DNA of 64,000 bases from Verrucomicrobium sp. BvORR034. Lineage in GTDB: Bacteria; Verrucomicrobiota; Verrucomicrobiia; Verrucomicrobiales; Verrucomicrobiaceae. The translations under genes were made by a program, and so were the position numbers. The stretch covers positions 25,000-88,999 of the forward strand of contig NZ_BATQ01000106.1 of the NCBI RefSeq assembly GCF_000739635.1. The letters are read 5' to 3'. Below, one piece after another: positions 9,304-17,860 of this stretch (position 1 is its first letter; every line of letters starts with the position of its first letter). The notes beneath the pieces are model-generated. The model was not told the DNA's origin and made no database searches. It worked only from the letters and a program-made list of their open reading frames with translations.

Positions 9304-10326
9304 TCAGGCCGCATCCCGCAAGACCGCCTCGACTTCTGCCGCCGTGGTCTTCCACGAGCACATGAATCTCGCTCCACCACCGATGAAGCTGTAGTACTTC
9401 CATCCTGCCTTCTTGAGCTTCTGGTCCACAGCCTCAGGCAGCTTGGCGAAGACAGCATTCGCCTCCACTGGATGGAGAATCTCCACCCCTTCAATTTGCC
9501 GGAGCCCTTCAGCCAGAGTCCGGGCGTGGTCATTCGCCTGGCGGCCATATTTCAACCAAGCCCCGCCTTTGATCAGGCGACGCCATTGGGCGGAGATGAA
9601 CCTCATCTTGCTGGCCAACTGTCCGGCCTGTTTGCAGCGCCACGCGAAGTCGCGGCTCAGATTTTTGTCAAAGAAGACCACCGCTTCGGTCATTGCCATG
9701 CCATTTTTCGTGCCGCCAAAGCACAACACGTCCACCCCCGCGCGCCAGGTGATGTCTGCTGGAGCGCAGTTCAAAGATGCCACTGCATTCGAGAACCGCG
9801 CGCCATCCATGTGAATCGCCACCCCCTTGCTCCGGGTCACGCCCCATAGTTCCTTCAACTCCTCAGGCCGGTAGACCGTGCCAAATTCTGTGCTCTGGCT
9901 GACGCTGAGCGCCCTCGCCTTGGGATAGTGCAGATCCTGCCGATGGGTGATGAGCCGGGACACATCAGCGGGATGACACTTCCCCATCTCCCCTTGGGCC
10001 AGGAGGATTTTGGAGCCGTTTGAGAAGAACTCAGGAGCCCCGCACTCATCGGTCTCCACGTGAGCCACCTGATGGGCAATGACACTGTGATAACTCTGGC
10101 AAAGGGACGCCAGGGAGAGCGAGTTGGCGGCCGTGCCGGTGAAGACAAAGTACACATCGCAATCGGTCTCAAACAGTTCACGGAAAGCATCGCAGGCCTC
10201 GCGGGTCAGGTGATCGTCCCCATAGGAGGGTTGATGCCCCTCATTGGCCTCTTGGAGCGCCTCCCAAGCCTCGGGACAAATTCCTGCGGTGTTGTCACTC
10301 GCAAACTGGCATCCTGGTACGATCAT
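9304..10326 (-). CDS. Low-specificity L-threonine aldolase (PLP enzyme)
   Basis: A 340-residue PLP-dependent beta-eliminating lyase/threonine aldolase. It starts near the family motif FASDNTAGICPE and contains NEGHQPSYGDD, the conserved AHVETDECGAPE segment, HMDGARFSNA, and FGGTKNGM with Lys207 as the expected Schiff-base lysine. It would cleave L-threonine or L-allo-threonine to glycine and acetaldehyde. The ATG at 10326 is chosen because it places the FASDN motif eight residues in, as in homologues; longer frames upstream run across the divergent gene. Its start codon lies only 6 bases from that of the plus-strand ADP-ribosylglycohydrolase gene. Confidence 0.9.
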   Translation of the reverse strand: MIVPGCQFASDNTAGICPEAWEALQEANEGHQPSYGDDHLTREACDAFRELFETDCDVYFVFTGTAANSLSLASLCQSYHSVIAHQVAHVETDECGAPEFFSNGSKILLAQGEMGKCHPADVSRLITHRQDLHYPKARALSVSQSTEFGTVYRPEELKELWGVTRSKGVAIHMDGARFSNAVASLNCAPADITWRAGVDVLCFGGTKNGMAMTEAVVFFDKNLSRDFAWRCKQAGQLASKMRFISAQWRRLIKGGAWLKYGRQANDHARTLAEGLRQIEGVEILHPVEANAVFAKLPEAVDQKLKKAGWKYYSFIGGGARFMCSWKTTAAEVEAVLRDAA

Positions 10327-10332
10327 AAGAAC

Positions 10333-11301
10333 ATGATGGAGAAGACGCCAGGGTTGGAAAGTCAAATTGCGGGCTCCTTGTGGGGAGCCGTGGTGGGAGA
10401 CGCCTTGGGAGTGCCCGCAGAGTTCCGCAGTCGCCAAGACCTGGCCCTGAATCCGATCGTGACCATGACCGGCAACGGCACGCACCACCAACCACCCGGC
10501 ACATGGTCGGACGATTCCTCCCTGATCTTCTGCACGCTGGAGTCCCTGCTGGAGTGCAATCATCTGGTCGCCCAGGACATGGCCGAGCGGTTCCTGCGCT
10601 GGCTGCGCCGCGGCTACTGGACGCCCTATGGGGAGGTGTTTGACCTGGGCATCGCCACCCGTCAGGCGCTGGCTCGGTTTGCGGAGGGGCGGCCCGTGGC
10701 ACGCTGTGGCGGGAGGGAGGAGTTCGACAATGGCAACGGCTCCCTCATGCGCCTCATTCCCGTCTCACTTTGGGTCTGCAACACGACCCCGGAGGAGGCC
10801 GTCGCCTCCTCTCACCTGGCGTCCATCATCACGCACGCCCACCCCCGCTCTCAGATGGTGTGCGGCTTTTTCACCATTATCGTCCGCGGCTTGTACCAGC
10901 AGCTATCGCCTCTCGATGCCTTGAAACAAGCCTGGTCACAAGCCGAAGCGCTGTACTCCACCGATGAGGAATTTCACAAAGAATGGCCCTCACTGCACCA
11001 GATGCACCCAGACATCCTCCCACACATGAGTGAGGCGGAGGTGCCCAGCAGCGGCTACTGCGTGCATACCCTGGAGGCTGCGGTCTGGACCCTGCTGCAT
11101 ACCACCAGCTTCGAAGAATGCGTTCTGCGAGCCGTCAATCTCGGTGAAGACACGGACACTACCGGCTGCGTGGCCGGTGCGCTGGCGGGCTTGGTTTACG
11201 GCATCGAGGCCGTGCCAGCACACTGGACCAGGGCGCTGGCAAGACACGAGGATGTGACAGAAATCATCTCCAGGTTCACCGAAAGGATAACCCGGCGTTG
11301 A
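10333..11301 (+). CDS. ADP-ribosylglycohydrolase family protein (DraG-like)
   Basis: A 322-residue protein of the ADP-ribosylglycohydrolase family. It has the metal-binding motifs in order: GDALGVPAEF (about residue 22), SDDSSL (family motif TDDT), and near the C-terminus NLGEDTDTTGCVAGALAG, the signature dinuclear-metal site. It should remove ADP-ribose from proteins or small molecules. Starts MMEKTPGLESQIAGSLWG, with ATGs at 10333 and 10336 both possible. It is head-to-head with the threonine aldolase gene, so the promoters of each must lie inside the other gene or the mRNAs are essentially leaderless. Confidence 0.88.
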   Translation: MMEKTPGLESQIAGSLWGAVVGDALGVPAEFRSRQDLALNPIVTMTGNGTHHQPPGTWSDDSSLIFCTLESLLECNHLVAQDMAERFLRWLRRGYWTPYGEVFDLGIATRQALARFAEGRPVARCGGREEFDNGNGSLMRLIPVSLWVCNTTPEEAVASSHLASIITHAHPRSQMVCGFFTIIVRGLYQQLSPLDALKQAWSQAEALYSTDEEFHKEWPSLHQMHPDILPHMSEAEVPSSGYCVHTLEAAVWTLLHTTSFEECVLRAVNLGEDTDTTGCVAGALAGLVYGIEAVPAHWTRALARHEDVTEIISRFTERITRR

Positions 11302-11356
11302 CGAATCCATTTGCGCCCGTCATTCCACATGACACACTCCGAGGAAACGAACCCTT

Positions 11357-11851
11357 ATGCGCTGCCCCAAGTGCGGAACTCTCGAAGACAAAGTCATCGA
11401 TTCGCGTGAAGCGAAGGATGGTAGCTCGGTGCGCCGTCGTAGGGAGTGTCTTTCCTGCAACCACCGCTTCACCACCTACGAGCAGGTGGAACACGAAGAG
11501 TTGAGGGTGATCAAGCGCAATGAATCGCGGCAGCCTTTCAGCAGGGAAAAGCTGATCGACAGCATGAAAAAGGCCTGCGGCAAGCGGCCAGTCGGCATTG
11601 AGCTGCTGGAGCACGCTGCAGACGCCATCATCACCGAGATCAGCGCCGCTGGCTACCGTGAGGTCCCCTCCCGTGTGCTCGGCGTGAAGGTGATGCAACA
11701 CCTGGAGGCCATCGATCACATCTCCTATGTGCGGTACGCCTCCATCTATCGCGAGTTCCAGGAATTGGGTGAGTTCATCAGCGAAATCAACTCCCTGGAA
11801 ACCCGGGTGCCACGTGATGTGAAGCAACCGGAGCTCTTCCGCAAAATGTAG
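11357..11851 (+). CDS. nrdR: Transcriptional repressor NrdR
   Basis: 164 residues, close to the usual length of NrdR. The N-terminal zinc ribbon has the four cysteines CPKC (residues 3-6) and CLSC (about 32-35), preceded by the conserved DSREAKDGSSVRRRREC segment. An ATP-cone domain follows (RVIKRNESRQPFSREKL, YVRYASIYREF). NrdR senses ATP/dATP and represses ribonucleotide reductase genes. The stop is followed by the HIT-family gene after 27 bases, so the two may be cotranscribed. Some of the few purine-rich bases upstream of an ATG in this window (GAGGAAA) precede this start. Confidence 0.96.
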   Translation: MRCPKCGTLEDKVIDSREAKDGSSVRRRRECLSCNHRFTTYEQVEHEELRVIKRNESRQPFSREKLIDSMKKACGKRPVGIELLEHAADAIITEISAAGYREVPSRVLGVKVMQHLEAIDHISYVRYASIYREFQELGEFISEINSLETRVPRDVKQPELFRKM

Positions 11852-11878
11852 GTGCGAGACCGCCCCTTCCCTGCTCCA

Positions 11879-12232
11879 ATGGCGGGCATGACGCTGTTCC
11901 AAAAGATTCTGGCCCGCGAGATCCCCGCCACCATTGTTTACGAAGACGACGACTGCTTCGCGATCAAGGACATCAATCCCCAGGCGCCCGTCCATGTGCT
12001 CGTGATCCCCAAGACGGTCATTCCCCGTGTTGGTGACGCCGTGCCTGCGGATCAGGCCACTCTGGGCGCCCTCCTCCTCGCCGCGGGCAAGATCTCCACC
12101 CAGTTGGGAGTCAACGCCACAGACAAGGGCTTCCGCCTGGTGATCAATCACGGGCGCGATGCCGGCGAGACGGTGCCTCACATGCATGTGCACCTGCTGG
12201 CGGGTCGTGATCTGACCTGGCCTCCTGGTTGA
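11879..12232 (+). CDS. HIT family protein (HinT-like nucleotide hydrolase)
   Basis: A 117-residue histidine-triad protein. It begins MAGMTLFQKILAREIPA (FxKI..xEIPA is the standard opening), contains DINPQAPVHVLVIPK, and ends with the catalytic triad ETVPHMHVHLLAGR (H-x-H-x-H). HinT-type enzymes hydrolyse AMP conjugates such as AMP-NH2 and aminoacyl-adenylates in the cytoplasm. The ATG at 11879 or the one at 11888 (MTLFQK) could be used. It follows nrdR closely and is followed by a strong bidirectional terminator before cstA. Confidence 0.94.
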   Translation: MAGMTLFQKILAREIPATIVYEDDDCFAIKDINPQAPVHVLVIPKTVIPRVGDAVPADQATLGALLLAAGKISTQLGVNATDKGFRLVINHGRDAGETVPHMHVHLLAGRDLTWPPG

Positions 12233-12270
12233 TGCAGAACAAGCGGTTCAGGAGACTATCTACGGCACAA

Positions 12271-12300
12271 AAAAGGGCGGTCGTGAAGACCGCCCTTTTT
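12271..12300. terminator. Bidirectional intrinsic terminator
   Basis: A perfect 12-bp stem (12271-12282 pairs with 12288-12299), loop GTGAA, GC-rich core GGGCGGTC, flanked by A residues on one side and T residues on the other. It lies between the convergent HIT-family gene and cstA and can stop transcription from both directions. Confidence 0.9.
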
Positions 12301-12324
12301 CATTGGAATCTCAACTCAATCCAC

Positions 12325-14397
12325 TCACACCGCATCCGGCAGCCGGACATACGGACCTTCCTTGAGAACGGAAGGCTTCAGACCGCGGAGGATCTTCACC
12401 CACTCCAGAACGCAGCCAATCACGATCGTGGTGACAAAGATCAAAAACAGCGAAGTGATTCCGATGTCCACCTTGGCATTGAAGATCACGGTCTGGGCCT
12501 CCTTGATCTGTGCCGCGGTCAGCGGAACGTTGTTGAGGACGCCCGCAGCGAGCACCGCCTCCTGTTTCACGATCTCAGGCAGGAAACCGGCCGCCAGTGG
12601 GGAGAAGATCTTCAGGTAACCCGCGCTGAAGGTCACACAGAGCAGGAACACCAGCGGCACCAGGGTGCACCAGGCGTACTTGGCCCGCCCCATTTTGATG
12701 ATGATAGTCGTGCCCAGGCAGAACGCGATCACCGAAAGCAGCTGGTTGGCAATACCGAAGATCGGCCAGAGGCTTTTGGCAATGCCGTAGGGATCAATGG
12801 CACCGTTGTAGAGGAAATAACCCCAGGCAGCAACGAGCGCCGCGCTGGCCACAATGTTTCCCAGCCAGGAGCTTGTGTCCCCCAGCGGTTTGTAGAAGGT
12901 CCCCAGCAAGTCTTGTAAGATAAACCTCCCCACCCGGGTGCCTGCATCCAGGGTCGTCAGGATGAACAACGCCTCAAACATGATGGCGAAGTGGTACCAG
13001 AGATCCAGCAACCCGTGGCCCATGTTGAACTTCTTGAACACCTGGTCGAACATGGCGGCCATGCCGACAGCGAAGGTCGGAGCGCCCCCCACCTTCCCGA
13101 TCAGCGTGGGTTCCCCCATGTCCCGGGAGAGGTCTTCCATCTCCTTCATGGTCACGGGGAAGCCGGCATCATTCACCTTCTGCACCGCAGCCACCATGGT
13201 CTCAGGTTTCGCGTAGTTGGCAGGCGTGTTGATGGCGAAGTACTGGCCGGGCTGCAGCGCGCATGCGGCGATGATCGCCATCAGAGCGACGAGCATCTCT
13301 GTCACCATGGCCCCGTATCCCACCATGCGGATCTCCTTCTCTCGACTCATTAGCTTCGGCGTGGTGCCAGATGAGATGAGTGAGTGGAAACCGGAAATAG
13401 CTCCGCAGGCAATCGTGATGCAGACAAACGGGAACACCGTGCCCGGCACCACCCAACCGCCTCCGTTCACAAACTTCGTCACGGGCGGCATGTGCAGCGG
13501 CGGCGCCACCAGCACGATGAAAATACCCAGCAGGGCCACTGTGCCCAGCTTCATGAAGGTGCTGAGGTAGTCACGCGGAGCGAGGAGCAACCACACTGGA
13601 AGCACCGAGGCACAGAAACCGTAGATCATGATCGCCCAGGCCAGCGACGTATCGCTCCAGGTGAGCATGGCGTTCATCTCTGGCGTAAGAAGGCGTCCGC
13701 CCCACACGCACCCGAGCAGGCCAATCACACCAAATGCGGAGACCGTCCCGACCTTCATCCCGGCCCGGATGGCCAGCCCCATGATCATGGCCAGAGGGAT
13801 GGTCATGGCGATGGTGAACAGGCCCCAAGGGCTGTGCGCCAGAGCCTTGACGACCACCAGACCAAGCACCGCCAGGATGATGACCATGATCGCCAGCAGG
13901 CTGATCATCGCCACCAGACCGATGAACGGGTTGATTTCGTCCTTCAACATCTGGCCCAGCGACTTGCCCTCGCGTCGCATCGAACTGAACAAAACGACCG
14001 CGTCGTGCACACCGCCTCCCAGCGTGGCCCCGATCAGAATCCAAAGTGTCCCGGGAAGATAGCCAAATTGGGCTGCGAGCACCGGGCCCACCAGCGGCCC
14101 CGGACCGGCGATGGCGGCGAAATGGTGGCCGAACACCACCCACTTGTTGGTGGGCACAAAGTCTTTGCCATCGGCTTTCGTGACCGCAGGAGGAGCGCGA
14201 TGGTCATCCAAAACCAGCACCTTTGCCATCAGCCAGGCACTGTAGAACCGGTAGCTCACCGCAAATGCACAGACCCCAGCCACCACCAGCCAGAGCGCGT
14301 TCACCGGCTCCCCTTGTTGGAAAGCTGACACCGCCACGGCCACTGCACCCAGTACAGAAATGGCCAACCAAATGAGAATACGCCAGAGTTTTGACAT
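12325..14397 (-). CDS. cstA: Carbon starvation protein A (peptide/pyruvate transporter)
   Basis: A 690-residue polytopic inner-membrane protein of the CstA family, with roughly 16-18 hydrophobic segments. Family hallmarks are visible: GHHFAAIAGPGPLVGPVLAA, LGGGVHDAVVLFSSMRR, ISSGTTPKLMSREKEIR and the later DAGTRVGRFILQD and FGIANQLLS. CstA/BtsT-family proteins import peptides or pyruvate during carbon limitation. The ATG at 14397 (MSKLWRILIWLAISVLG) is preferred over an upstream in-frame ATG at 14451, which would add a basic 18-residue stretch. It is divergent from the VanX-like gene across a 111-base spacer. Confidence 0.94.
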   Translation of the reverse strand: MSKLWRILIWLAISVLGAVAVAVSAFQQGEPVNALWLVVAGVCAFAVSYRFYSAWLMAKVLVLDDHRAPPAVTKADGKDFVPTNKWVVFGHHFAAIAGPGPLVGPVLAAQFGYLPGTLWILIGATLGGGVHDAVVLFSSMRREGKSLGQMLKDEINPFIGLVAMISLLAIMVIILAVLGLVVVKALAHSPWGLFTIAMTIPLAMIMGLAIRAGMKVGTVSAFGVIGLLGCVWGGRLLTPEMNAMLTWSDTSLAWAIMIYGFCASVLPVWLLLAPRDYLSTFMKLGTVALLGIFIVLVAPPLHMPPVTKFVNGGGWVVPGTVFPFVCITIACGAISGFHSLISSGTTPKLMSREKEIRMVGYGAMVTEMLVALMAIIAACALQPGQYFAINTPANYAKPETMVAAVQKVNDAGFPVTMKEMEDLSRDMGEPTLIGKVGGAPTFAVGMAAMFDQVFKKFNMGHGLLDLWYHFAIMFEALFILTTLDAGTRVGRFILQDLLGTFYKPLGDTSSWLGNIVASAALVAAWGYFLYNGAIDPYGIAKSLWPIFGIANQLLSVIAFCLGTTIIIKMGRAKYAWCTLVPLVFLLCVTFSAGYLKIFSPLAAGFLPEIVKQEAVLAAGVLNNVPLTAAQIKEAQTVIFNAKVDIGITSLFLIFVTTIVIGCVLEWVKILRGLKPSVLKEGPYVRLPDAV

Positions 14398-14508
14398 GTG
14401 GAATATGTATAGGAAGAGGAAGCGCGAGTGGCAAGGCTTCCGTGGACGCATTATGCACCCCGATTTGAGCCTTCTGGCAAACGCCCGCCATTGATGATTT
14501 ATTGCAGC

Positions 14509-15168
14509 ATGAGGTCTTTCAACATCCTGCCCGCCCTATTGCTTGTCTTCACGACAGCTTTCCTGCACAGGCTGCCCGCAGAAACGAAGGTTACCTCCGC
14601 CCCCACCAAGGAGGACCTGGAGTTTGTGGAGGTCATCAAGATCATCCCCAATCTCGTGGTGGATCTGCCCTATGCCTCCGAGCAGAACTTCTTCAAGAAG
14701 CGCTTCTATGCCGCCAACCGCTGCTTTCTCCGCCGGGGCGTGGCAGAGAAGCTCGCAGAGGTCCAAAAATCGCTCAATGCGAAAGGCCTCGGCCTGAAGA
14801 TCTGGGATGGCTACCGTCCCCGCCGGGTGCAGTGGGAATTCTGGAAAGTGGTCCCGGATCCGCGCTATGTCGCCGATCCCAAAGAAGGTTCTCGCCACAA
14901 TCGCGGTGCAGCCGTGGATGTCACCTTGGTGGATCTCACCACAGGGGCGGAGCTTCCCATGCCCACCGGCTTCGATGATTTCAGCCCCAAGGCTGCCTCA
15001 GATTTTTCGCTGCTCCCACCCCTGGCGCTCAAGAATCGCACGTTGCTGCATGAGGAAATGAGACGGCAGGGTTTCAGTCCATTGCCAAGCGAATGGTGGC
15101 ACTTCGATGCCCCGGGCTGGCAGCAGTACCCGCTCGAAGATCGAGACCTGCTGGCTGAACTTCCTTGA
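14509..15168 (+). CDS. Exported D-alanyl-D-alanine dipeptidase (VanX/DdpX family)
   Basis: A 219-residue M15D peptidase. After an N-terminal signal peptide (MRSFNILPALLLVFTTAFL...LPA) it shows the family opening VVDLPYASEQNFFKKRFY, IWDGYRPRRVQWEFW, the zinc motif SRHNRGAAVDVTL (S-x-H-x4-A-x-D), and EWWHFD with the catalytic Glu and third zinc ligand. It hydrolyses D-Ala-D-Ala dipeptides. With an export signal and no vanH/vanA neighbours it is more likely a cell-wall recycling enzyme than a vancomycin resistance determinant. An in-frame ATG at 14494 is an alternative start. Confidence 0.9.
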   Translation: MRSFNILPALLLVFTTAFLHRLPAETKVTSAPTKEDLEFVEVIKIIPNLVVDLPYASEQNFFKKRFYAANRCFLRRGVAEKLAEVQKSLNAKGLGLKIWDGYRPRRVQWEFWKVVPDPRYVADPKEGSRHNRGAAVDVTLVDLTTGAELPMPTGFDDFSPKAASDFSLLPPLALKNRTLLHEEMRRQGFSPLPSEWWHFDAPGWQQYPLEDRDLLAELP

Positions 15169-15234
15169 CGTCTGCGCCAGTCCTGCCCTTTTTTCCTTGT
15201 TCCTTTCTCAAATCTCGGGATAGTCCACCTTCCC

Positions 15235-16272
15235 ATGTTTGTAGATCAGATCCGAGTATTTGCCCGCGCCGGAAGAGGCGGCGACGGCAGCGCGCACTTC
15301 CACCGCGGCAAGTTCCGCCCCAAAGGCGGCCCAGACGGCGGCGACGGAGGTAATGGCGGCAATGTGATCTTGCAAGTGGATCCCAGCACCGACAGCCTGC
15401 GCACCTTCTTTTACAACGCCAAGATGATTGCCGAGGACGGCAAACCCGGAGCAGGATCCCAATGCACGGGTCGCTCCGGAACCCATGGCGTCTACAAGGT
15501 ACCTCCGGGCCTCCTGGTGAGCCGGATCGAGGAGCGTTTCGATGAGGAAACCGGAGAGATGGTCACGGAGACCACTCCTGTGGCTGACCTCACTGAGACG
15601 GGACAGGAGTATGTCCTGTGCAAGGGGGGCAAAGGCGGCAAGGGCAACGTGCACTTCAAGAGCCCGACGAACCAGGCCCCCAAGGAATTCACGCCAGGTA
15701 CCGATGGCGATTCCGGCTTCTACCACTTCGAGCTGCGCAGCATCGCTGATGCTGGCCTGGTTGGCTTCCCCAATGCGGGCAAGTCCACCCTTCTGACCAA
15801 GCTGTCCCACGCCAAGCCCAAGATCGCCAACTATCCTTTCACGACCCTGCAGCCGCATGTGGGTGTGGTGGAATTCACTGAGACCCGCCGTGGCACCGTG
15901 GCAGACATCCCAGGTCTCATCGAGGGCGCTCACGCCAACGTCGGCTTGGGCCACGACTTCCTGCGCCACATCATGCGCTGCCGCATTCTCCTCTTCGTGG
16001 TGGACACGCCAGGCAGCGAAGGTCGCGATCCAGTTGCTGACATCTCCACTCTGCGTGAGGAAATTTCCCTCTACAGCAGCGAACTCTCCAAACGCCCCTG
16101 GTGCATCCTGGCCAACAAGATGGACCTTCCCGAGGCTGAAGAAAATCTCGCCCTCCTGAAGGACCGCTTCAAGCGGGTGAAGGTGATCCCCATCTCCGCA
16201 AACGAAGGGCATGGCATGGATAAACTCAAAACCTTCCTCTCCGAGAAGATCGGCCACGAGACCGAGTTTTGA
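15235..16272 (+). CDS. obgE: GTPase Obg/CgtA
   Basis: 345 residues, the usual length of Obg. The Gly-rich OBG domain (about residues 1-158) opens with FVDQIRVFARAGRGGDGSAH. The G domain has G1 GFPNAGKST (about residue 177), switch TTLQPHVGVV, G3 DIPGLIEGAHANVGLGHDFL (about 224) and G4 NKMD (about 294). Obg is an essential ribosome-assembly GTPase linked to growth control. The ATG at 15235 is preceded by a pyrimidine-rich leader with no Shine-Dalgarno. A stem-loop follows the gene. The usual rplU-rpmA partners are not adjacent. Confidence 0.97.
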   Translation: MFVDQIRVFARAGRGGDGSAHFHRGKFRPKGGPDGGDGGNGGNVILQVDPSTDSLRTFFYNAKMIAEDGKPGAGSQCTGRSGTHGVYKVPPGLLVSRIEERFDEETGEMVTETTPVADLTETGQEYVLCKGGKGGKGNVHFKSPTNQAPKEFTPGTDGDSGFYHFELRSIADAGLVGFPNAGKSTLLTKLSHAKPKIANYPFTTLQPHVGVVEFTETRRGTVADIPGLIEGAHANVGLGHDFLRHIMRCRILLFVVDTPGSEGRDPVADISTLREEISLYSSELSKRPWCILANKMDLPEAEENLALLKDRFKRVKVIPISANEGHGMDKLKTFLSEKIGHETEF

Positions 16273-16285
16273 TCCTTCAGCAATC

Positions 16286-16316
16286 GAGCTCGGGGCGTAG
16301 GGATGCCCCGATGCTC
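16286..16316 (+). terminator. Possible terminator after obgE
   Basis: TCGGGGC (16290-16296) pairs with GCCCCGA (16305-16311), and GAGC/GCTC extend the stem outside (16286-16289 with 16313-16316, one bulged base). A T-rich stretch follows only after about ten bases, so its strength is uncertain. Confidence 0.45.
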
Positions 16317-16392
16317 ATTCTGGTTATTTTTGACAATGTAAATCCGGATGCAGGCCGCTGGCGAAAAAGCAGGGTGACTCCCCTCTTCGCCC

Positions 16393-16950
16393 ATGTGCCC
16401 CTCAGCCCCGCCTGGATCCAACTCCCCGGCCAAACTCTCCGAGACCCATCCTCTCAATCATTCGGACTCTCCGTCCGACATCCCCACCCTCAGTGTGGAG
16501 GTGGTCACAGATGATTACTGGAGCCAGGTGGAACCCCTCCTGCCCTCCGTGGCCTTGGAGAACCTGCAGAAGATCACGCACTCCGGGGCCGGGCGCGGGC
16601 GAAAGCCGGTCCATCCCCGACACATCTTCAGGGCGATCATCCACGTCATTGTGAACAGGATCTCGTGGTATGAGTTGCCCGAGACCACTTTCGGCCTTTC
16701 CTATGGCACGGCCGCCATCGCTTTCCGCCGTTGGAGTCGGGATGGCTTCTTCGCCCGCCTGCACCAAGCAGGACTCGCCTCCCACGAACAATGGGAGGGC
16801 ATCGCCTGGCAGTGGAACAAGGCGCAGGCACCCTGGCAGCAGACGACTCTGCCCGGGAGCTCGCCCATCAAGCCAGTCAAGCCCCGCTCCAAAGGAACAT
16901 CACGGGTGCCCTTCGCGATGCCAGCGCAGGATGCTGACCGCGCCGCCTAG
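16393..16950 (+). CDS. Orphan IS5-type transposase N-terminal (DUF4096-like) domain protein
   Basis: A 185-residue protein whose middle (about residues 36-130) matches the DNA-binding N-terminal part of IS5-family transposases: TDDYWSQVEPLLPS, AGRGRKPVHPRHIFRAI, NRISWYELPE, YGTAAIAFRRWSRDGFFARL. It ends where the DDE catalytic domain should begin and instead has a short basic tail (PIKPVKPRSKGTSR). No second frame encoding the catalytic half and no obvious terminal inverted repeats were seen around it. It is either a decayed insertion sequence or a transposase-derived DNA-binding protein. The Ser/Pro-rich first 35 residues are atypical, so the real start may be later. Confidence 0.65.
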   Translation: MCPSAPPGSNSPAKLSETHPLNHSDSPSDIPTLSVEVVTDDYWSQVEPLLPSVALENLQKITHSGAGRGRKPVHPRHIFRAIIHVIVNRISWYELPETTFGLSYGTAAIAFRRWSRDGFFARLHQAGLASHEQWEGIAWQWNKAQAPWQQTTLPGSSPIKPVKPRSKGTSRVPFAMPAQDADRAA

Positions 16951-16982
16951 AACGCTCACCAACGTTGAACGTGTAAATATTT

Positions 16983-17002
16983 ATGGGGGCACAGACCCCC
17001 AT
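16983..17002 (+). terminator. Possible terminator in AT-rich spacer
   Basis: ATGGGGG (16983-16989) pairs with CCCCCAT (16996-17002), loop CACAGA, followed by TCTACTATTTT. It lies in the AT-rich 185-base spacer (16951-17135) between the transposase-like gene and the sigma factor; nothing else is supported there. Confidence 0.5.
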
Positions 17003-17135
17003 TCTACTATTTTGCAATTGCATGATTTTATGTAATAGCTAGACTGTCGGTGGCTTGGTTGAAAAACCTTTTAGTTTCTCCGACAAGTTTGGGCCGACTC
17101 TTCGGGGGCAAACGTGCGATTCCCCTCGCTCGAGC

Positions 17136-17717
17136 ATGGCACCCCAACCTTCCATTGTCGCAGACGAAGACCGGCTAATTCTCGCCGCAGTCGCGGCCGG
17201 CAGCGAGGAAGCCTTTGTTCAGCTTTACGACCGGTTCTCAGCCCTTCTCTGGGCGGTGGCGATGCGAATTCTGCAGGATCCTGCTGAGACCGAGGACGTA
17301 GTCCAGGAGACGTTTCTTTACATCTGGAAGAAAGCCTCGGCCTACAATCCGGAACTGGCCCAGCCCAGCACCTGGATGTGCCTGATCCTTCGAAATCGCT
17401 GCCTGGACCGCCTAAGATCCCGCCATCGTCGGGAAAAGCTCATGACGGCGGTGAACAACTCCAATCCCGCTGGCAAAGAGCCGCAGTCCGATTTGGTTGG
17501 GGCCTCCGTGCAGTTGCGGGAACTGGGGCAAAAGGCACGGGAAGCCATGGCAGGCATTCCAGAACTCCAGCGCAAGGCCCTGGAGCTGGCATATTTTTCC
17601 GGTCACAGCCATTCAGAGATCGCCCTGGCCATGCGCCTGCCGTTGGGCACCGTTAAGACGATGATCCGGCAGGGCCTGATCTTCCTGCGCGGTCACATGG
17701 AAGAAAAGTGGGGTTGA
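17136..17717 (+). CDS. ECF-type RNA polymerase sigma factor
   Basis: A 193-residue sigma70-family factor with region 2 (EAFVQLYDRFSALLWAVAMR, then AETEDVVQETFLYIWKKA) and region 4 (GIPELQRKALELAYFSGHS, EIALAMRLPLGTVKTMIRQG, the helix-turn-helix that reads the -35 element). Regions 1 and 3 are absent, as in extracytoplasmic-function sigma factors, and the layout resembles the RpoE/SigK-like group. No anti-sigma gene is adjacent, so how it is held inactive is unclear; the next gene encodes an exported polysaccharide deacetylase, a conceivable target. The ATG at 17136 (MAPQPSIVADEDRLIL) is chosen over the open frame reaching 17055. Confidence 0.9.
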   Translation: MAPQPSIVADEDRLILAAVAAGSEEAFVQLYDRFSALLWAVAMRILQDPAETEDVVQETFLYIWKKASAYNPELAQPSTWMCLILRNRCLDRLRSRHRREKLMTAVNNSNPAGKEPQSDLVGASVQLRELGQKAREAMAGIPELQRKALELAYFSGHSHSEIALAMRLPLGTVKTMIRQGLIFLRGHMEEKWG

Positions 17718-17860
17718 ACGGTCGCCCGCCTTCGCTGGGGGCCTAGATTTGTTTGCGTTCACAAAGCGTTTCCGCGCTGGCATTGGGCACGATTGTGGCT
17801 ACCTTGCGCCCCCGTCTCACCGGAGGTTCCGGCTGACGGCGCAGGCCCCCACAACCCCTC

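Noticed and set aside
13384..14328. 314-residue plus-strand frame opposite cstA
   Set aside because: Shadow of a clearly conserved transporter; rich in His/Arg/Gln without motifs.
14509..15168. Vancomycin resistance gene vanX
   Set aside because: No vanH, vanA or vanRS genes nearby and the protein carries an export signal.
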